Source: Palaemon carinicauda
Lineage: Eukaryota > Arthropoda > Malacostraca > Decapoda > Palaemonidae
DNA length: 64,000 nucleotides
NCBI RefSeq assembly: GCF_036898095.1
Contig: NC_090751.1
Span: forward strand, 45,721,055-45,785,054
Reading direction: 5' to 3'
The position numbers and the translations under genes were made by a program. A model generated the notes under the pieces. That model was not told the DNA's origin and did not search any database. It worked only from the letters and a program-made list of their open reading frames with translations. Of this stretch, positions 59,597 to 64,000 are shown one piece after another (within the stretch, counting starts at the first letter, position 1; each line of letters opens with the position of its first letter).

Positions 59597-60112
59597 TGCT
59601 CTCCTCACAGGCTGTGCTCTACTGCCTTTCTTGCAGGCTGTGCTCTACCGCCTTTCTGGCAGGCTAAGCTTGACTACCTTTTTGGCAGGCTAAGCTCTAC
59701 TGCATTTCAGGCAGGCTAAGCTTGACTGCATTTCAGGCAGGCTAAGCTCGACTGCATTTCAGGCAGGCTAAGCTCGACTGCCTTTCTGGCAGGCTAAGCA
59801 CGACTGCCTTTCTGGCAGGCCAAGCACGACTGCCTTTCTGGCAGGCCAAGCTCCACTGCCTTTCTGGCAGGGCAAGCTCCACTGCCTTTCTGGCAGGGCA
59901 AGCTCCACTGCCTTTCTGGCAGGCCAAGCTCCACTGCCTCTCTGGCAGGCCAGGCTCCGCTGCTTCTCAGTCAGGCCAAGCTCCACTGCCTCTCCGGCAG
60001 ACCAAGCTCCACTGCCTCTCCGGCAGGCCAAGCTCCACTGACTCTCCGGTCAGGCCAAGCTCCACTGACTCTCTGGCAGGCTAGCTTTGCTGCCTCTCTG
60101 GCATGAGAGGGT
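59597..60112 (+). repeat. 26-bp minisatellite, subarray B (about 20 units)
   Basis: The unit is TGCCTTTCTGGCAGGCCAAG + CTCCAC with a gradual change along the array: CTCTAC, then TTGAC or CTCGAC, then CACGAC, then CTCCAC endings. Adjacent units are most alike, as expected of local duplication. The antisense open frames here are repeat artefacts like those of subarray A. Confidence 0.95.
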
Positions 60113-60430
60113 ATACAGTATTGCCTTTTTGTTAGGCCAGGTTTTTGGGATTCCCTTACTGACTTAGTTTTGGTTATACTGAAACGTGCGTAATGTGGGG
60201 TACAGTACCTTCCCTGACTAATCACTAGGCTATAGTGGCTTTTATGACATGTTAGTTTATAGTGTCTTTCCCGATATATTAGGCAGCAATACCTCTTGAG
60301 ACAGACTAGGATTTAGTACCTGCTCAACTGGCCAGGGTGGATAGGCTAGTCTATTATGTATTTTTAATTGGCTAGGCTAGGTTAGGCTTTAGTGCTTCCC
60401 TAACTGGTTAGCTTTAGTGCTTACCAAACT
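60113..60430. repeat. Decayed 26-bp minisatellite, right flank
   Basis: Diverged units (ACTAGGCTATAGTGGC, AGGCTAGGTTAGGCTTTAG, TTAGCTTTAGTGCTTACC) continue to about 60430 and then fade into AT-rich DNA. Confidence 0.6.
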
Positions 60431-60998
<568 letters not shown>

Positions 60999-61021
60999 GT
61001 ATATATATGTATATGTATATA

Positions 61022-61600
61022 ATTTGGGATGTATACCCTATATATATTTGGTAGCCACAACCAACATCGTATACTGTATATCTTTCTGAACTTTCTCGTA
61101 AGCATTTTTTAAACAAGAATGTGGTAAAATTCGCAAGCGCTGATGTACCCAATTTTCCTGTCATTTTTAACATAAAGGAATCGTAAAAGTCAATCGTAAC
61201 AAAATATTGCTGTTGTACCAACATATTTTTTCCCTCCATCTGATGAGATTCGGTGGTATTTCTCCTTACATGATATGGTCATAGAATGAAGTAAAGAAAA
61301 AAAAAATCTTTCACCTGACACAATTTATCGCGCTTTGACACATTGGCTGTTATCATGCGTCTTTCACTAAGCGGTAGTTGTTAAGGTTATCGCAAAATTG
61401 GGGGACGTGGGTGTTAGGAAAAGTATTGATTGATGTTGGCTTGTAAGAGGAATTATTCAAGTGCTGGTGCACGCGATCCCTGTAAGACCCCCTTGAAGAG
61501 CAGTTGTTAAGTGGGCCCTGTTTGTATTCCTCTTTGAATCTGTCTGTCTTGTATTAGGACGTCGCATTTAGGGCACCTCGAACTTGCCGGTGAATGTGGT
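61022..61600. other. Non-coding stretch
   Basis: I see nothing specific here. Confidence 0.5.
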
Positions 61601-61605
61601 TTATA

Positions 61606-61608
<3 letters not shown>

Positions 61609-61691
<83 letters not shown>
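61609..61691 (+). repeat. (CT)n microsatellite
   Basis: About 41 uninterrupted CT units on the + strand. Confidence 0.97.
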
Positions 61692-61693
<2 letters not shown>

Positions 61694-61694
61694 G

Positions 61695-62329
61695 GATTAT
61701 TTTTAAGTGCTTTCACAGTTTTCATTTATATTTTGCTTGTATCTACTTCTCCATCGTCATAAGTCTGTATTAGAACCTTTTTCTTAATTCTAATAACTGG
61801 ATTTGGTAGTACTACTCGTCCTTTTTGTATGGATACGCTAATCTTGCCTTTAGGTTACCTTATTGAAAGGCAATTTTCTATGGGTCACAGAACTATTCAT
61901 GTGTATGGATCACGTTCAATTTTCATGTAAAATTCCAACATGCTACTTTCCAGACACAATTTGCTATTCTTAGGCAATTTTGATATATCGTTAATGTCAC
62001 TAGTCGAGTTCACACTATTGGAATCGCTTCAATATTGGGGTTTTGAGAAGTCACTGTTTACCGATATATCCTCCCTCCCTTTCTCAGCGGTACGGTGTTA
62101 AGATTTTCTGAAATTTTAAAGTTAAAATGCGAATAGTATTTTTAGAACTAAAAATATTCTTTTATTTTTACTGATCTTGGAAGGCAGGCTGAAGTTTGCA
62201 GTCATCGGTACTTGATCTACTTCCCAATTAGAGATGGATGTAAAACGAATAAATATTTTCTTTTCCAATATTTATGCTTTTAACGTCCCAGAATCAGTAG
62301 GATTACTTCGAGTTATTGGTTTGGCACTT

Positions 62330-62330
<1 letters not shown>
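61695..62330. other. AT-rich non-coding stretch
   Basis: I see nothing specific here. Confidence 0.5.

Positions 62331-62331
<1 letters not shown>

Positions 62332-62374
<43 letters not shown>
62332..62374 (+). repeat. (CT)n microsatellite
   Basis: About 21 CT units on the + strand. Confidence 0.96.
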
Positions 62375-62377
<3 letters not shown>

Positions 62378-62527
62378 AAGCTCAGCTCTTCCAGACCTGA
62401 TTTGTCAGGCGGAAGAAACAAATGCGAAAAGACGCAAAGTGATGTGCGATTTCTAGAAAGGAATCCCCTTGAATCCTTCATGGCAATTCGATTCTCGTGT
62501 AATGTCGAGTTCGTATTCAGGGATTAG

Positions 62528-62529
<2 letters not shown>

Positions 62530-62586
<57 letters not shown>
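62530..62586 (+). repeat. (CT)n microsatellite
   Basis: About 26 CT units ending in CTGTCTCTGTGTGTG on the + strand. Confidence 0.96.
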
Positions 62587-62589
62587 GTG

Positions 62590-64000
62590 TGTGGATAGTA
62601 TTAACACTTAACACTTTTTCCCAATACTGTAGTTTTGTAACTTTGGTACAACCCCCAACCCCAATCCTCACCCCACCCTGCTCCGGCACAAACGGGCGCT
62701 CTTGCTCCCGTCTAAGAGTTTTTGTCATGACGACTCTTCCATATGAAGGTGCAGTTAAGTACTAAAAATGTTGATATTATCTTTTGTCTGGATTAAGCTG
62801 ATGGCTTTTTTTCTGGTTTTCCCTCAATAACAGAGGAAAGTAATTGCCTAATTACTATAATAGGCATGAAAGTAGTAGTTTTGATTTAATTAACTTATTT
62901 TCCTACCTATAGTTTATTCAACATATTATTGCCAAGAGTTAATTCTTTTTTGTCAAATTCCAGAAAGAACATCTTGTGCTTCACTCTATCTTGGGCATTT
63001 CAATCTGTTGCACCATTTGTTAGAAGCTACGTTTCTGAAAGCATTTTCCCATTTAAACCGAACTGTGTTTTTACCTAAACTCCAGTTTATTGTTGGGTTA
63101 TGAAGGCACCTCATCCAGCTTCCAGCCCCATCTATTTCGGGAATGGAAGGGAATGCTTTATACAAGAAAGACCGTTTTCAGAATACTGCTCTGCGAGGCA
63201 GCGATATGAATGAATTTCTTGTACGCGTGTTTTCTGTGAAAAGAAATCTCTTGCAAGGATGTTTCGTCTCTGAAAGGGGTTGTGAAACACCAACTCGGTC
63301 ATGGAAGATGATTTTATGTCTTAATATTTGGTGGGATTATAATAATAAAGGGCTAGTAACCATATTTTTTTTTTCTTTTTAGTTTCGACAACATTTTTCT
63401 CTTCTTCAAAAAAAGCTGTATTATTCTCACCTTTTTAACTATCTCAAGCTTTGTTGTCTTACAAAAAAAAATCTGGTTTCATTGTCTAAGGAATCTTTTG
63501 TCTTGAGATATTTTTAAGGGTCACACTTTTATTCCGAAACTGGGATCCCCACTTAAAAATATACATACCTATTATAATTTCCAATTGTTTCGACTTTTAA
63601 TTAAGTTTATATGTATAACACCTACTTTTGGAAGTATTGTTAGATTTAACTTGGCTTCCACAATTATCTTTTTATGAGCTTGAGATATCTTTATTAAAAA
63701 GTAAAGAATTCCACAACTATTTTTCTTAGATTTGTAGTCCAAATTGAGTTTCAGATTTATCAATCTTGGAAAGACTACTCTGCAGTAGCCTAAAACCTTA
63801 AGAAGAGTTAGTGGACGGTACATCACATTCACAAATTCCTAATACACATAAAATTTTGGAAGATTTTTTATAGGTTCATTAATCCAGTATTGAGATCTTA
63901 CGAGCAAATACTTTGAGAAAGATCTATACATTATTTACATAGTGGTTGAGCTTATTGGAGGAGATTTCTGGCCGCATACTTACTCAGTCCAGTTTATCTG
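62590..64000. other. Non-coding stretch to the window end
   Basis: A C-rich patch (CAACCCCCAACCCCAATCC) lies at about 62648-62690. No exon is supported. The open frame at 63143-63382 has no motif or splice support. Confidence 0.45.

Noticed and set aside
59310..60112. CRISPR-like array
   Set aside because: Units are directly adjacent without spacers, and the context is eukaryotic.
59235..60225. Open frames in all three phases on both strands with a 26-residue repeat
   Set aside because: The 26-bp unit has no stop and is not a multiple of three, so every frame stays open and yields the same peptide. No start context or splice signal sets one apart.

Overview
The window reads as nuclear DNA from a decapod crustacean-like arthropod; this is an inference. 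It is AT-rich and intron-rich, with very long (CT)n, (TA)n and (TG)n arrays. Transposon remnants are numerous: a DIRS-like tyrosine-recombinase retrotransposon, Merlin, Tigger/pogo and several LINE fragments. A tRNA-derived SINE and short TTAGG-type motifs are also present. There is no sign of bacterial gene organisation.

The only convincing host gene is on the + strand. A large GC-richer exon (14690-16139, with a probable 5' UTR from 14454) ends at a good donor in phase 1. A second GC-rich exon (27142-27356) starts in the matching phase and ends at another donor. Together they encode about 555 residues of a protein I do not recognise, interrupted by an 11.0 kb intron and continuing beyond what I can find here. 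A stand-alone core promoter (heat-shock-like element, TATA box, initiator) sits at 8361-8460 with no coding region attached.

Layout. 1-14 kb: mostly featureless AT-rich DNA, microsatellites, a decayed LINE (5.2-6.1 kb), a hairpin-type repeat (6.38-6.50 kb) and one copy of a dispersed repeat (7.4-7.8 kb). 14.4-27.4 kb: the two-exon gene and its intron. 27.4-39 kb: non-coding DNA with microsatellites, plus a nested palindrome of 133-bp tRNA-like SINE units at 35.74-36.33 kb. 39-43 kb: two antisense LINE fragments, giant CT/TA/TG arrays and an antisense dispersed repeat. 45-49.2 kb: a region flanked by inverted repeats that holds a decayed Merlin transposase and small exon-like pieces sharing a P-V-P-x-N-Y peptide on both strands. 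51.8-56.9 kb: the DIRS-like element, with a tandem 388-bp leader, gag, a truncated reverse transcriptase, RNase H, a tyrosine recombinase and terminal inverted repeats. 57.0-57.8 kb: an antisense Tigger transposase remnant. 58.1-60.4 kb: a 26-bp minisatellite, homogeneous in the centre and decayed at the edges. 60.4-64 kb: microsatellites and plain AT-rich sequence.

The mobile elements are broken and appear inert. No operon-like cooperation between genes can be claimed. The items most worth following are the unrecognised gene, the tRNA-like palindrome, the Merlin locus, the 26-bp array, and the strong strand bias of the CT/GA arrays (17 CT to 1 GA on the + strand).
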